A stretch of DNA of 64,000 nt, from NCBI GenBank assembly GCA_916700875.1, contig CAKAKS010000066.1, forward strand, positions 14,093,361-14,157,360, read 5' to 3'. Below the pieces are notes generated by a model that did not search any database, was not told the DNA's origin, and saw only the letters and a list, made by a program, of their open reading frames with translations. This DNA comes from Sebastes aleutianus. Its lineage: Eukaryota; Chordata; Actinopteri; Perciformes; Sebastidae. This document shows positions 24,001-33,593 of this stretch, piece by piece. The number at the start of each line of letters is the position of its first letter. Within the stretch, counting starts at the first letter, position 1. Both the position numbers and the translations under genes were made by a program.

Positions 24001-25540
24001 ATTTGGTTGAGGCCCAGTGAGTGCCTGTAGAAAATTGGTTGGTTGATAAAAACCCTCCTATCAAAGGGGGCTACTTTCTCATTTACATTTAGATGAGTAT
24101 TGATTATTTATTTACTCAGTGGAGTGGGATTCTTTTCCAATCTTATCTCTCGTCTGTGCCTGTCACCTGGAAAAAAAAGAGATAGAGTTCTTGACACCGC
24201 GCTAAGATAACGGCATTTTGTAGAGCAGATAAAACTTGGGATGGTGGTCCCTGCCTCTATATTCCCCCCTTTTTTCCCCTCCTACCCAATTTTGACGGAA
24301 AAGAGAAAGTTTGGAAAATTAAAACTGATGGCCCTTGTTCAGACGGGTGGGGGTGCAGGTGAAGGAATCTCAATTTGCAGGGGGGAACAAGTCAAATTGG
24401 TTGTCCAGATATGGTCAGGCTGTTTCCACCGGGAGAATTCTTATCTCCGTTGTCTCAACAGTTTAGGATTTCTATCAGATGTAATATAATATTGTTTGAT
24501 AATCATGATGTGAAACAGTACTGTACATTTAATCTGATCCCCCCCCCCTATAATAAGATTTTATCACAGCTGCATGCTGAGTCTACATGTGATCCCAGTG
24601 TTTGTGTGGAAATGAAGCCCCTGGACGTGTCTGTCATGTTCTAAGTGCTAAACTCTGCTGATGTTTGGGTGCTTGAGCTGGGGATTGGTCATGCATTGCC
24701 AATGAGTCTGGAGGCTTGTGGCGGCGCGAGGAGCTTCGCGAGACTGACTAAAGGTGTTTAGGGTGGGAGGCGCAGCATGTGGGTGCTCTGTAGGAATTGG
24801 GAACCCCTGACAGACCCTGCCTCTTCTTCTCAGCTCTTTGATGGAGAGTGAAGAGTCTCTTGAGGTGGCCTCTGTCAGCTCTACTCCTCCTCAAAGCAGA
24901 CACGCAGCTTCGGCAGAACGCCGCCGCCTTCTCACCCTTCACCCCCTGGGCCACTCCCATCCTCTCATGGTCACTTTTCATCTCCTCTGTCTCTGAGCAG
25001 CAGAGGATGTTGCCACATGTAAATGGACTTGTAATCACTCTATTTAGAGTGTATCTAATGCGGGGCTTGCATATGCCGCTTTGACCCCGGAGTAGATCAA
25101 GGTTGGCTGTATACTGTACGGTTTGGCACGAGTGAGCAGAGCGTCATGGACAATGACTATTCACTACTGCCTCACCAGAAGGTGACTTATTATGCTGCTC
25201 AAGGATTACAGCCCATTTTTCTTTGTTAGCCAGTCAGTCATTAGCCTAGTTACACATCTGGATCCCCACAGCAATTTAAGGATATGGAAGGTTCCCTCAA
25301 AAAAAAACCTAATTAGTCCAACTGGAGAGGAGCATCTTGTTTTCCTACACCCCTAATGGATTGGATCAAGGTCTTTTGAAATGCAAACCCATCAAGGAGA
25401 TGGCTGAGAAACACCCCCACCCCCCAAACACAACCCACCGTGCCTCAGAGCAAAACATCCTCACTGCTAACCTGCTATACCTTTGGAGGAGCTATTGCAG
25501 CTTTCTGCATTCATATTATTTTATATATCTGCCTCGGTTC
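21055..25540. other. Non-coding DNA, no gene recognised
   Basis: AT-rich, unique-looking. Frames of 60-100 codons (for example 23591-23893, 24375-24644, 24748-25038) show no family features. A C-rich stretch is at 23937-23965 and a C run at 24539-24548. The phrase cttaaagctgcact at about 22920 may be the end of a TTAA element but no partner was found. Confidence 0.55.
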
Positions 25541-25770
25541 AGGACAGCAGGTTTGGACCCGAATGCAGAATGAATTGAATAGGTGGCAGCAGGGACAGTT
25601 TGATGATTTATTAACAAAAAAAAAGACTTGCAGTTCAGAGTCCAAAATCAGGCTGGTAACAGAAATAAATCCAAATTAAAAGGTATGCTGAGTAACCGGA
25701 AACACTAGGAGCAACACTGGATACAAGGAATGATGAAACGAAAACAACAAAGGACCTAAGGTGGTGTATA

Positions 25771-25972
25771 TACAGGATTGTCTCAGAAAATTAGAATATT
25801 GTGATAAAGTTCTTTATTTTCTGTAATGCAATTAAAAAAACAAAAATGTCATGCATTCTGGATTCATTACAAATCAACTGAAATATTGCAAGCCTTTTAT
25901 TCTTTTAATATTGCTGATTATGGCTTACAGCTTAAGAAAACACAAATATCCTATCCCTAAATATTAGAATAT
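25771..25972 (+). repeat. Left terminal inverted repeat of the Tc1 element
   Basis: About 202 bp matching the reverse complement of 27181-27382 with roughly three mismatches. It ends internally at the motif atattagaatat. Transposase binding sites would lie here by family analogy. Confidence 0.95.
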
Positions 25973-26099
25973 CATGAAAAAGTATACTAGTAGGGTATTC
26001 AACTAATCACTTGAATCGTCTAATTAACTCGAAACACCTGCAAGGGTTTCCTGAGCCTTGAAAAACACTCAGCTTGGTTCAGTAAACTAAATCACAAGT

Positions 26100-27104
26100 A
26101 TGGGGAAGACTGCTGATCTGACTGCTGTCCAGAGGACCATCATTGACACCCTCCATCAGGAGGGTAAGACACAAAAAGAAATTTCTCAAAGAGCAAGCTG
26201 TTCACAGAGTGCAGTGTCAAAGCACATCCACAAAAAGTCTGTTGGAAGGGGGAAATGTGGCAGGAAACGCTGCACAACCAAGAGAGATGACCGCAGCCTT
26301 AACAGCATTGTGAAGAAGAGTCGCTTCCAGAATTTGGGGGAGCTTCAAAGACAGTGGACTGAAGCTGGAGTCCAGGTATCAAAAGCCACTGTTCACAGAC
26401 GTGTCCGGGAAATGGGCTACAATAGCCGTATTCCCATGGTCAAGCCACTTCTGAACTCAAGACAACGGAAGAAGCGTCTGACTTGGGCTATGGAAAAGAA
26501 GCACCGGACAGTTGCAGAGTGGTCCAAAGTCCTCTTTTCAGACGAAAGCAAGTGTTGTATTTCATTTGGAAGTCAAGGCGCCAGAGTCTGGAGAAAGGCT
26601 GGAGAGGAGCAAAATCCAAGTTGCTTGAAATCCAGTGTGAAGTTCCCACAGTCAGTGATGGTTTGGGGAGCCATGTCAGCTGCTGGTGTTGGTCCACTGT
26701 GTTTCATCAAGTCCAGAGTAAATGCAGCTGTGTACCAAGAGATTTTAGAGCACTACATGCTTCCGTCTGCTGAAAAGCTCTATGGAGATGAGGATTTCAT
26801 TTTCCAGCATGATCTGGCACCTGCCCACAGTGCCAGAACCACCAGTAACTGGTGTACTGCCCATGGCATTACTGTCCTCGATTGGCCTGCCAATTCCCCT
26901 GACCTGAACCCCATAGAGAATTTGTGGGGTATTGTGAAGAGGAAGCTGAAAGACACCAGACCCAACAATGCAAATGAGCTAAAGGCCGCTATTGAAGCAT
27001 CATGGGCATCCATAACACCTCAGCAATGCCACAGGCTGATTGCCTCCATGCCACGCCGCATTGATGCTGTAATCCGTGCAAAAGGATTCCCAACCAAGTA
27101 CTGA
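26100..27104 (+). CDS. Tc1-family DD34E transposase, apparently intact
   Basis: This 334-residue protein has the usual length of a Tc1 transposase. The family binds the element's terminal repeats, excises the DNA in the nucleus and reinserts it at TA. Residues 1 to about 110 form the paired-like DNA-binding region: a first helix-turn-helix around residues 12-45 (QRTIIDTLHQEGKTQKEISQ onward), a basic linker at 49-60 in the place of the GRPR hook (here GRGKCGRKRC, a variant), and a second helix-turn-helix around 65-107. A basic stretch RQRKKR at 121-126 could be a nuclear localisation signal. The catalytic residues are D148 (LFSDES), D238 (FQHDLAPAH) and E273 (NPIENLW). D238 and E273 are 34 residues apart, so this is DD34E, and a glycine-rich stretch lies at 190-198. 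The start at 26100 is the first in-frame ATG after the left repeat and gives a standard N-terminus. There are no frameshifts or stops. It is a selfish-element gene, not a host gene. Confidence 0.97.
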   Translation: MGKTADLTAVQRTIIDTLHQEGKTQKEISQRASCSQSAVSKHIHKKSVGRGKCGRKRCTTKRDDRSLNSIVKKSRFQNLGELQRQWTEAGVQVSKATVHRRVREMGYNSRIPMVKPLLNSRQRKKRLTWAMEKKHRTVAEWSKVLFSDESKCCISFGSQGARVWRKAGEEQNPSCLKSSVKFPQSVMVWGAMSAAGVGPLCFIKSRVNAAVYQEILEHYMLPSAEKLYGDEDFIFQHDLAPAHSARTTSNWCTAHGITVLDWPANSPDLNPIENLWGIVKRKLKDTRPNNANELKAAIEASWASITPQQCHRLIASMPRRIDAVIRAKGFPTKY

Positions 27105-27180
27105 GTGCATTAATGGACATTTTCAAATGTTTGATTTTGTTTTACTGTTATCAATCTTTTTTTTTACTTGGTCTGAGGAA

Positions 27181-27382
27181 ATATTCTAATATTTAGAGAT
27201 AGGATATTTGTGTTTTCTTAAGCTGTAAGCCATAATCAGCAATATTAAAAGAATAAAAGGCTTGCAATATTTCAGTTGATTTGTAATGAATCCAGAATGC
27301 ATGACATTTTTGTTTTTTTAATTGCATTACAGAAAATAAAGAACTTTATCACAATATTCAAATTTTCTGAGACAGTCCTGTA
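27181..27382 (-). repeat. Right terminal inverted repeat of the Tc1 element
   Basis: Mirror of the left repeat, starting atattctaatat and ending cagtcctgta, followed by the TA target copy at 27383-27384. It contains AATAAA-like words on the + strand (near 27252 and 27335) that could end the transposase transcript. That role is inference. Confidence 0.95.
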
Positions 27383-28130
27383 TAGTAACTGACTAACTGG
27401 GGAAGTGAGAACAGTTGAGGTGAGTGCAGAACTAATTAGGGACAGGTGAAACTGATCAGGGCGGGGCAGACAATCTCAAAGGCGGGAAAACACAAAGGCA
27501 GGAAGTGAAAGAAAACATGACACATGAGGTGGAAAACTACAAAATAAAACCAGAAATGGTAAGTAAGTAAGTAAAGCAGGTAAAGGTCAATACCAGGAAA
27601 TCAGTCCAATCAGGTAAACAAAGCCGATGAGGGGCAGGCAACAGGCAGATCAAAAACTAGTAAATCAGGCAAGACAAAGAAATGCTGGAAAGGTAGGTGG
27701 TAAAACACTAGACAATCTTGCAAGTGACCGGTGAAATAGGACTGGTATAGACGGGCTGAAGGACTGATTAGTGAACGAGCTGCAGGTGAGGAGATGGCCA
27801 GGTGAAGGGAATGAGGTGATTGGAAGCAGGAGGGAGTGGCAGGCTCTGAAATGACATGACTGCTCGTTCACAGTAAAGTTCCCAGAGTAAAATATGCAGT
27901 ATGAAAGTCCATGGACTCTGTCAGAGTTAATTTTGCATTTCAACAGAAGCAGCATTTAGAATAGCTTCATATTGTTGTTCAACATTAATTCTAGCTGGTT
28001 TTGTGTCTTAAATTACCAAATCCTGAAGGGCTAACTTGACCGAGTGGATGACTAGCTTAAATGTGCAAGCACCATTAAGTCAATTAAAGCAAACTAGCTA
28101 ACGTCAAACAAACTAGACCGCCGTATGAGG

Positions 28131-28239
28131 GATTAAACAAACAAGATATAACATGTTGGTTGATGAGCTTCAGAGGTGCTGGGTGGTGGATTTTGTTACC
28201 TTTGGACAGAGACGGGCGAGCTGGTTCCCCCCTTTTCCA
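28131..28239 (+). repeat. Fragment of the 'gatataacatgtt' repeat family
   Basis: gattaaacaaacaagatata, acatgttggttgatgagc and ttcagaggtgctgg match 33371-33420 closely. It ends near ccccttttccagtc and is truncated at both ends. Confidence 0.75.
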
Positions 28240-29408
28240 GTCAAGAAATAAACTAAGAGGTGGCAGGGGTCATGACAGAACTAGGAAATACTGCTCTTAG
28301 TAATAATATAACAAGTAATATGTGACAATTAAGAGCAGAGGAGGGTGTTTTAACTTTTTCTTATCTCAGAATATTGCTGTGCTTAAGTCCATCAGCATCA
28401 ACAGACTTCACACATTCGGTGACTTTTATATTCTAACCGTTTAGCAGCTCTTGACTCAAAAATAGAGAGTGTCTGTGTTTTCACTATTTTGTTATGTTTG
28501 CCATAAATATATCATTTTGAGATATTGGAGCAAGTGTATTGCAATTTTTTTCTAAGTCAGGGGGAGGCTCCAAAGACAATATTAATAATGCTGTGAAGGG
28601 CCTTGCTTTTTTTATATATATAAAATAAAATATAAGATCCCTCCTGCCTCCCCAACTCAATACTTTTTGTATAGTCCCTTAGCTCAGTTGAGACCAAACA
28701 GTACATAATGAAAATGTGATGCAGTGGGCAAAGTCTGCATCAAATTTTTGTCATAGAGACAAGATTTTTTTTTAAAAGGTCTATGTCTGGATTACAAAAA
28801 CTAATGCAGAGGTAAATGATGTATGTAAATTTGCAAAGTATTTTGGTCTCTCTTACAGTATCTCTTTATATCCTGACATAGTGTATAAACGTTATTCTGC
28901 GATGTAAACATGCCAAACGTATTTTGCTTCTGTCACACGAGTGCTTTACATAAAGCCTATAGCTGAGTGAAATAATGTTAATCAAGGTTGTCAGATACTT
29001 GCCGGACGGTAAAAGGAGGCCAACAGATTTCAGAAGCTCGTCGTCAGTCAGTCAGCCTGTCATATCGCTCATACAGGGATAAGTAAACAAGCCAGAGTCT
29101 GTTGTAACTAACCCACATTACACTCACTGTTTTGCCCACAGGAGGAGACCACGCATGTGACTGGAGCTGTGTGACAAGTTGCCATGTTGTGAAACCCAAA
29201 TGTAAGTGACACGAAGCTGTACTACATTTCATGACCACACACATTAAGATTTTGGTTTATCTTTTCCCCTTTTTATTTTATTCATTTTCATTTTTTACTT
29301 GGGGTTTATAAAATATTCACTGATGAAAAAATGCATGTATCCATTCAGCACGGTGAATCATCCGGACCTCACAGGCTGCATGTGTTTGCTTTGGCTTTGT
29401 TACTGTAG
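28240..29408. other. Non-coding DNA, no gene recognised
   Basis: AT-rich with a tatatata run at 28613-28622. No repeats with readable ends. The flank immediately upstream of the candidate exon contains the T-rich acceptor tract. Confidence 0.5.
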
Positions 29409-29473
29409 CTGTGAAGGAAGAAAAGCGAATTGGTCCATCAGCTTTCCAACAACAACAGAGAGTGAATGGCAAG
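29409..29473 (+). other. Candidate 65-bp internal coding exon
   Basis: Preceded by tttgctttggctttgttactgtag, a pyrimidine-rich acceptor, and followed by gtaagta, a near-consensus donor after aag. Two frames are fully open across it. One reads VKEEKRIGPSAFQQQQ and ends exactly at a codon boundary; the other reads CEGRKANWSISFPTT. The first has protein-like composition (charged lead, then a short glutamine run). I do not recognise the gene. Alternatives are a non-coding RNA exon or chance. Confidence 0.3.
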
Positions 29474-29906
29474 GTAAGTACAGCACAGACTTGGTTAGCT
29501 CGCTGATTAGATGACAGGCTGTAAGGTTCGGTCAATCAAGTGCGCTTCAGAACTGCTCATTTAAGGCTCTCGGTTAGAAATGACGTTTTCAGCTATCCCC
29601 GTAGGGAAGCACAAATCCAAGACGAGATCTCATGTTTCTATCTTTTCTTTGAGCTTGTTGTAACACGAAGATGAGACCAGGGAATTTCCTCCCACTTGTC
29701 AAATTCAGCTGAAGACAACTCCAAACCTATGTTTATCTAATGCAAAAAAAAAAAAAAACAATATATATATATATGATATTTGTGCAGCAATTATTCTACA
29801 TTAAGTACATTATTGAAATAAGACAATAATAAAGAAAACAGATCTTTCTCTATCTGAAGAGATGAAATAGACCCTGTAATCTAGATTTATTCTCTTGTAT
29901 TCATGA
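29474..29906. other. Non-coding DNA, simple repeats
   Basis: Contains an A run at 29745-29758 and an AT run at 29761-29774. No gene. Confidence 0.6.
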
Positions 29907-30346
29907 TAGGGCTGTCAATCGATTAAAATATTTAATTGGGATTAATCTCATGATTGTCCATGATTAATCGCGATTAATTGCAAACATTTTTATCTGTTCA
30001 AAATGTACCTTAAAGGGAGATTTGTCAAGTATTTAATACTCTTATCAACATGGGAGTGGGCAAAACCCATTTTCATACACATATCTTGAGGTCAGAGGTC
30101 AAGGGACCCCTTTGAAAAAGGCAATGCCAGTTTTTCCTCGCCAAAATTTAGATTGGAGTGTCCTCCTTCACGACAAGATAGTATGGCGGTTGGTACCAAT
30201 GGATTCCTTAAGTTTTATAGTTTCATATGATACCAGTATCTTCACTTTAGCTTTAAAACTGAGCCCACTACAATCTAAAATTCGCAAGTTGCGTTAAAAT
30301 GAATTTGCGTTAACGCGTTATTATCGCGTGAACTTTTACAGCCCTA
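29907..30346 (+). mobile_element. hAT-type MITE, family 'agggctgtcaatcg', copy 1 (internally deleted)
   Basis: It starts tagggctgtcaatcgatt and ends ttttacagcccta, complementary termini. Relative to the 50.3 kb copy it lacks the part between gggagtggg and cccattttcat. No clear 8-bp duplication could be read at its flanks, possibly through decay. Confidence 0.85.
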
Positions 30347-30384
30347 GTTCCCTTGCTTGCTGCTAATGAAATGTTTGTAGTTAA

Positions 30385-30844
30385 AGGCGCTCAATGCGAG
30401 ATTGGGAGCAATTCTATTGCCTCTCAACGGCTCTCAACATGGCTCGCATGTAACGGTGCTAACAGCGCTAACAGTGAAAACAATGGCAACAGTACTGACA
30501 GAGCTAACAGTGTTTACCTGGGGTGAACCGTAGGGTGGGTGCTACGCTTCCGCAACGGCGCCTTCGGTGAGGACAGCGTTATCAGTTGTAACCGCCGTAT
30601 GAGAGCAGTGCAGAGCGGCAGCCATGAGCTAGCCAGTGGAGCACGCTCACATGCACGAACATGCACTAAAAGCATGTGCAACCGGCCCGATGATATCAAC
30701 AAAGCACGGAGAAGCTCGGATTACAACACACAGAAGGAGAGTGACTTCATTCTCTGCTCGGGTAGATATTACTCCTCTATAACTTTACATAGCAAATAGT
30801 AGTTTACTGCTATATTAATGCTCTGGATATCATATAGAGCACCT
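30385..30844 (+). mobile_element. TTAA-flanked MITE, agg[c/t]gctc ends
   Basis: TTAA (30381-30384) precedes aggcgctcaatgcgag. The right end ggatatcatatagagcacct precedes TTAA (30845-30848). The ends are imperfect inverted repeats (aggcgctc / aggtgctc). The interior includes gctaacagcgctaacagtg. No transposase. The frames it contains are not genes. Confidence 0.8.
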
Positions 30845-30848
30845 TTAA

Positions 30849-32774
30849 CTTTTCAGTTTGTCTCTTTCCTTTATGTATATTTCCCACCAGTGTTCATAGC
30901 TGGTTACTAGCTCTTCTTTCTTGCAGCAAAATACTTATATTCGTGTGACCAAACTCAGGTGACAGGTGGTACCGTAGACTTGGATTCCTGCCGCCAAAGT
31001 TTTGTGCGTGCCAGCAAATCTCACCTTTGCCTCAGATTCCCACAACCCTTTCGCTTTCTGCGGAGCAACAGGGCCAGAGGTTGAGAAGAGGACCTGTCTG
31101 AGGCATCACTACCTCCATTCCTCATGGCTACATCTGCCAGAGCCTCCTCCCACCTGTCTGATGCTGCTCAGATTTATGTGGCTGTATAGGAGGAGGCCAA
31201 TCCGGTGTGCCGGGCCATGTGTAGGCTTCCTCTTATACTGACAGTTGTGTGTATGATACTGTTGCTGGCTCCCAGTGAGGCTTGGCCCAGTGTATCTGAA
31301 ATCTGTCATAAGTGAAAGCTTGAAAAGGTTAGGACAGTTCAGGGAAGATAAATGGTGAATTGGGAGGACAGCTGATGTAGGAACACAAACACTTCAAGAC
31401 GATGGAGTGGACTAAAGCCGGTCTCCTTAGTCTATCCCGCTACACACTGTGTTGGGTTCCTCCTCGGCTCGCCCTCCTACCTGCTACAACCGCTACAGAT
31501 GGCCGACATCATCCATTGTGTGCTCCACTAACAGAAGTTTCCACTGAGCCAGCCGTTCGCATGAGCCACTCTATTACGCTCATCAAAACAAATGATAAAG
31601 AATGGTTATTGGGTTTTCACAATGTCTTTTGTATAATAAAGCTCGTTAACTGCATTGCGCAAAACAAATGGGCAGAATAATCAGTATACTTATTGACATT
31701 GTGTCATTTCTAGTTAGAGCAGGAAGAGGACTCTCACTGTGGCTCCGGGCTTCGCCTTCTATCTCTCAAGAGGAAGAGCACTAATGGCTTCTGAAAGCAG
31801 GGATCGAAGGAACTCATAAAGCTCTGCAGCACGAGACGAGAGGAGGAGGAAGAGCATTATTAATCCTTTTTTCATATGAATAATACGTGACGCTCCGTGC
31901 CGCACGGCGTCCAGGCTTATTGTGCTGCATCTCGTTAACTGATTGCAGATGGCGTTCTTTATGGTGGACTCTCAAGAAGTCCGATGGAAAAGGACTTTAA
32001 CTGTAAACTTTTAAAGTTTTCAGAGATGTGGGCTGAATTTACAGCTTAGTCTAGCTAAAATTCAACAGTATTATTATAATAATAATTTACACCAAGTGGT
32101 TTAATAACATTGAGTTTTAAAACTCCACAATGTCAAAATAAAACATATTTTTTCTAACCCAAACAATACATTCAAATCGTGCACATTCAGAAATGCATCT
32201 TGTGTTATGTTATGCTGTTTATTTATTGTCTTACAGTACAAGTGCCCATCCCATATTGACTTATTAAATCGCCAAAATACAGTGGCACTGTTACATAATT
32301 GTCAGACAAAGAACAAAACTTCTGACATGCAACAAAAAACTGTCTCCTGTTGCAAGCTCTACACAAACAATCAGTCGCAAAACGAGGTCCCATCTGTAAA
32401 ATACAAGTTTTGTTTTATTATCGTCATATAATGAGTAATAAAACATGAAATGGACTTTGCCTTCAATCTGAACTAAATCACATAGCAAACAAAGCCTTCC
32501 TCTTCAGGGGAACAATTAAACCTGTCTGTTTCCCAGCTAACGATAATGTACCTGAGCATAACTGAACAACTGCCCACTCAATATGTTTGTAATTTAGGTT
32601 TGTACTAACAGAAGAACAATTAGCACTGACTGAGTATCGCACATATTGCGCTGTAACCTGTTTTGAAAAATAGAAAATAAATGAATGGTACAAAATAAAG
32701 ATTTCACTTCACTAGTCCAGAGATGTCCATAAAGAATGTTCCAGATAAAGCCCTTTCTAGGGAGTTGCTGGTCA
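30849..32774. other. Non-coding DNA, no gene recognised
   Basis: Short frames only. No repeat ends were resolved. The stretch 31715-31960 (gaagaggactctcac, ttcatatgaataatacgtg) is GC-mixed and unique-looking, possibly conserved regulatory sequence; that is a guess. Confidence 0.5.
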
Positions 32775-33284
32775 GTCACAAGTCTGAGACACTGCTTCCG
32801 CCCAGTAGGCTACTTCCGGGGTCTGAGAAGTGAAGCGAATGCAGAAGTGCTTTAAACCTGCATTCTTTCTAATAGCCAGCAGGGGGCGACTCCTCTGGTT
32901 GCAAAAAGAAGTCCCTACTTCCCTAAATGGCCCTACTTCTCACTTGATTTATTAACTCAGTAAACATTGTAAACATGAGTTTATGGTCTCAATCGCTAGT
33001 TTCAAGTCTTCTTCAATACAGCATGATGTTCATTTAGTAAATTATGGTCCCATTTAGAGTCAAATAGACGATAAAGCAGGGTATGCTTTAGGGCGTGGCT
33101 ACCTTGTGATTGACAGGTTATTCCATTCAGAGTTTGGTTGTGCTTAGCTCCACACTCTCCTGTCACTTCTGGTTGCAAAAAAACACGATGGCGACGGTCA
33201 TAATGTCTGATCAGGCTTCAAAACCGCAGTCCACAAAGCAATGGGTGATGTCACGGTGACTACGTCCACTTCTTATATACAGTT
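32775..33284 (-). repeat. Interspersed repeat family shared with 59.6 kb (reverse copy)
   Basis: Reads in reverse against 59592-60240: cagcagggggcgactcctct, aaacatgagtttatggtctc, cttcaatacagcatgatgtt, cccatttagagtcaaataga, tagggcgtggctaccttgtg, tcctgtcacttctggttgc and acgtccacttcttatatac. It is somewhat shorter than the other copy. Confidence 0.85.
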
Positions 33285-33294
33285 TATGCTTCCG

Positions 33295-33593
33295 CCCAAG
33301 AAATAGTCCGACACATAACCACTCGTAAATCCACAATGTGACGTTTTTACACTTCGAGTTTTGTACAGATTAAACAAATAAGATATAACATGTTGATTAA
33401 TGAGCTTCAGAGGTGCTGGTAGGTAGATAGCAGGTTAGCCAGGCTAGCTGTTTACCCCTGTTACCAGTCTTTATGCTAAGCTAAGCTAACTGTAGCTGTA
33501 GCTTCATATTTGCCGCGCAGACAATTTTTCATTCAACTCTCGACAAGAACGTGAATGAGCATATCTTCCAAAAATATCAAACTATTTCTTTAA
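33295..33593 (+). repeat. 'gatataacatgtt' repeat family, 3' part ending at TTAA
   Basis: gccaggctagctgtttaccc, ttatgctaagctaagctaac and gtagcttcatatttgccg lead to atatcaaactatttctttaa, with TTAA at 33590-33593. The left end abuts the preceding repeat. Part of it matches 28131-28180. The 5' start of the same family (aagggttagttaggattttt) appears separately at about 60608; that link is from memory of the family. Confidence 0.7.

Larger units (their letters stand above)
25771..27382 (+). mobile_element. Complete Tc1/mariner-type DNA transposon with long inverted repeats
   Basis: The left end begins TACAGGATTGTCTCAGAAAA and the right end reads as its reverse complement (TACAGGACTGTCTCAGAAAA). 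The inverted repeats run 25771-25972 and 27181-27382, about 202 bp each. By eye they differ at only three positions: near repeat positions 8 and 22, and in a ccctaa/ctctaa change close to the inner end. TA dinucleotides flank both ends (25769-25770 and 27383-27384), as expected of Tc1 target duplication. The body carries one transposase gene of normal length, starting about 127 bp inside the left repeat and ending about 76 bp before the right repeat. Near-identical arms and an open gene point to a recent insertion. Whether it is still active cannot be judged from sequence alone. Confidence 0.97.
25541..28130. repeat. Probable older interspersed repeat hosting the Tc1 insertion
   Basis: The sequence on both sides of the Tc1 element (about 25541-25768 and 27385-27660) has the same purine-rich texture, for example gtttggacccgaatgcag and tgatgatttattaac on the left and cagggcggggcagacaatc and aacatgacacatgagg on the right. 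It resembles a repeat commonly seen in teleost genomes, recalled from memory. The outer ends were not resolved and no target duplication could be read, so the boundaries are approximate. It may instead be several fragments. Confidence 0.4.

Noticed and set aside
26483..27013. Frames of 69-96 codons on both strands inside the Tc1 element
   Set aside because: They are out-of-frame shadows of the transposase gene.
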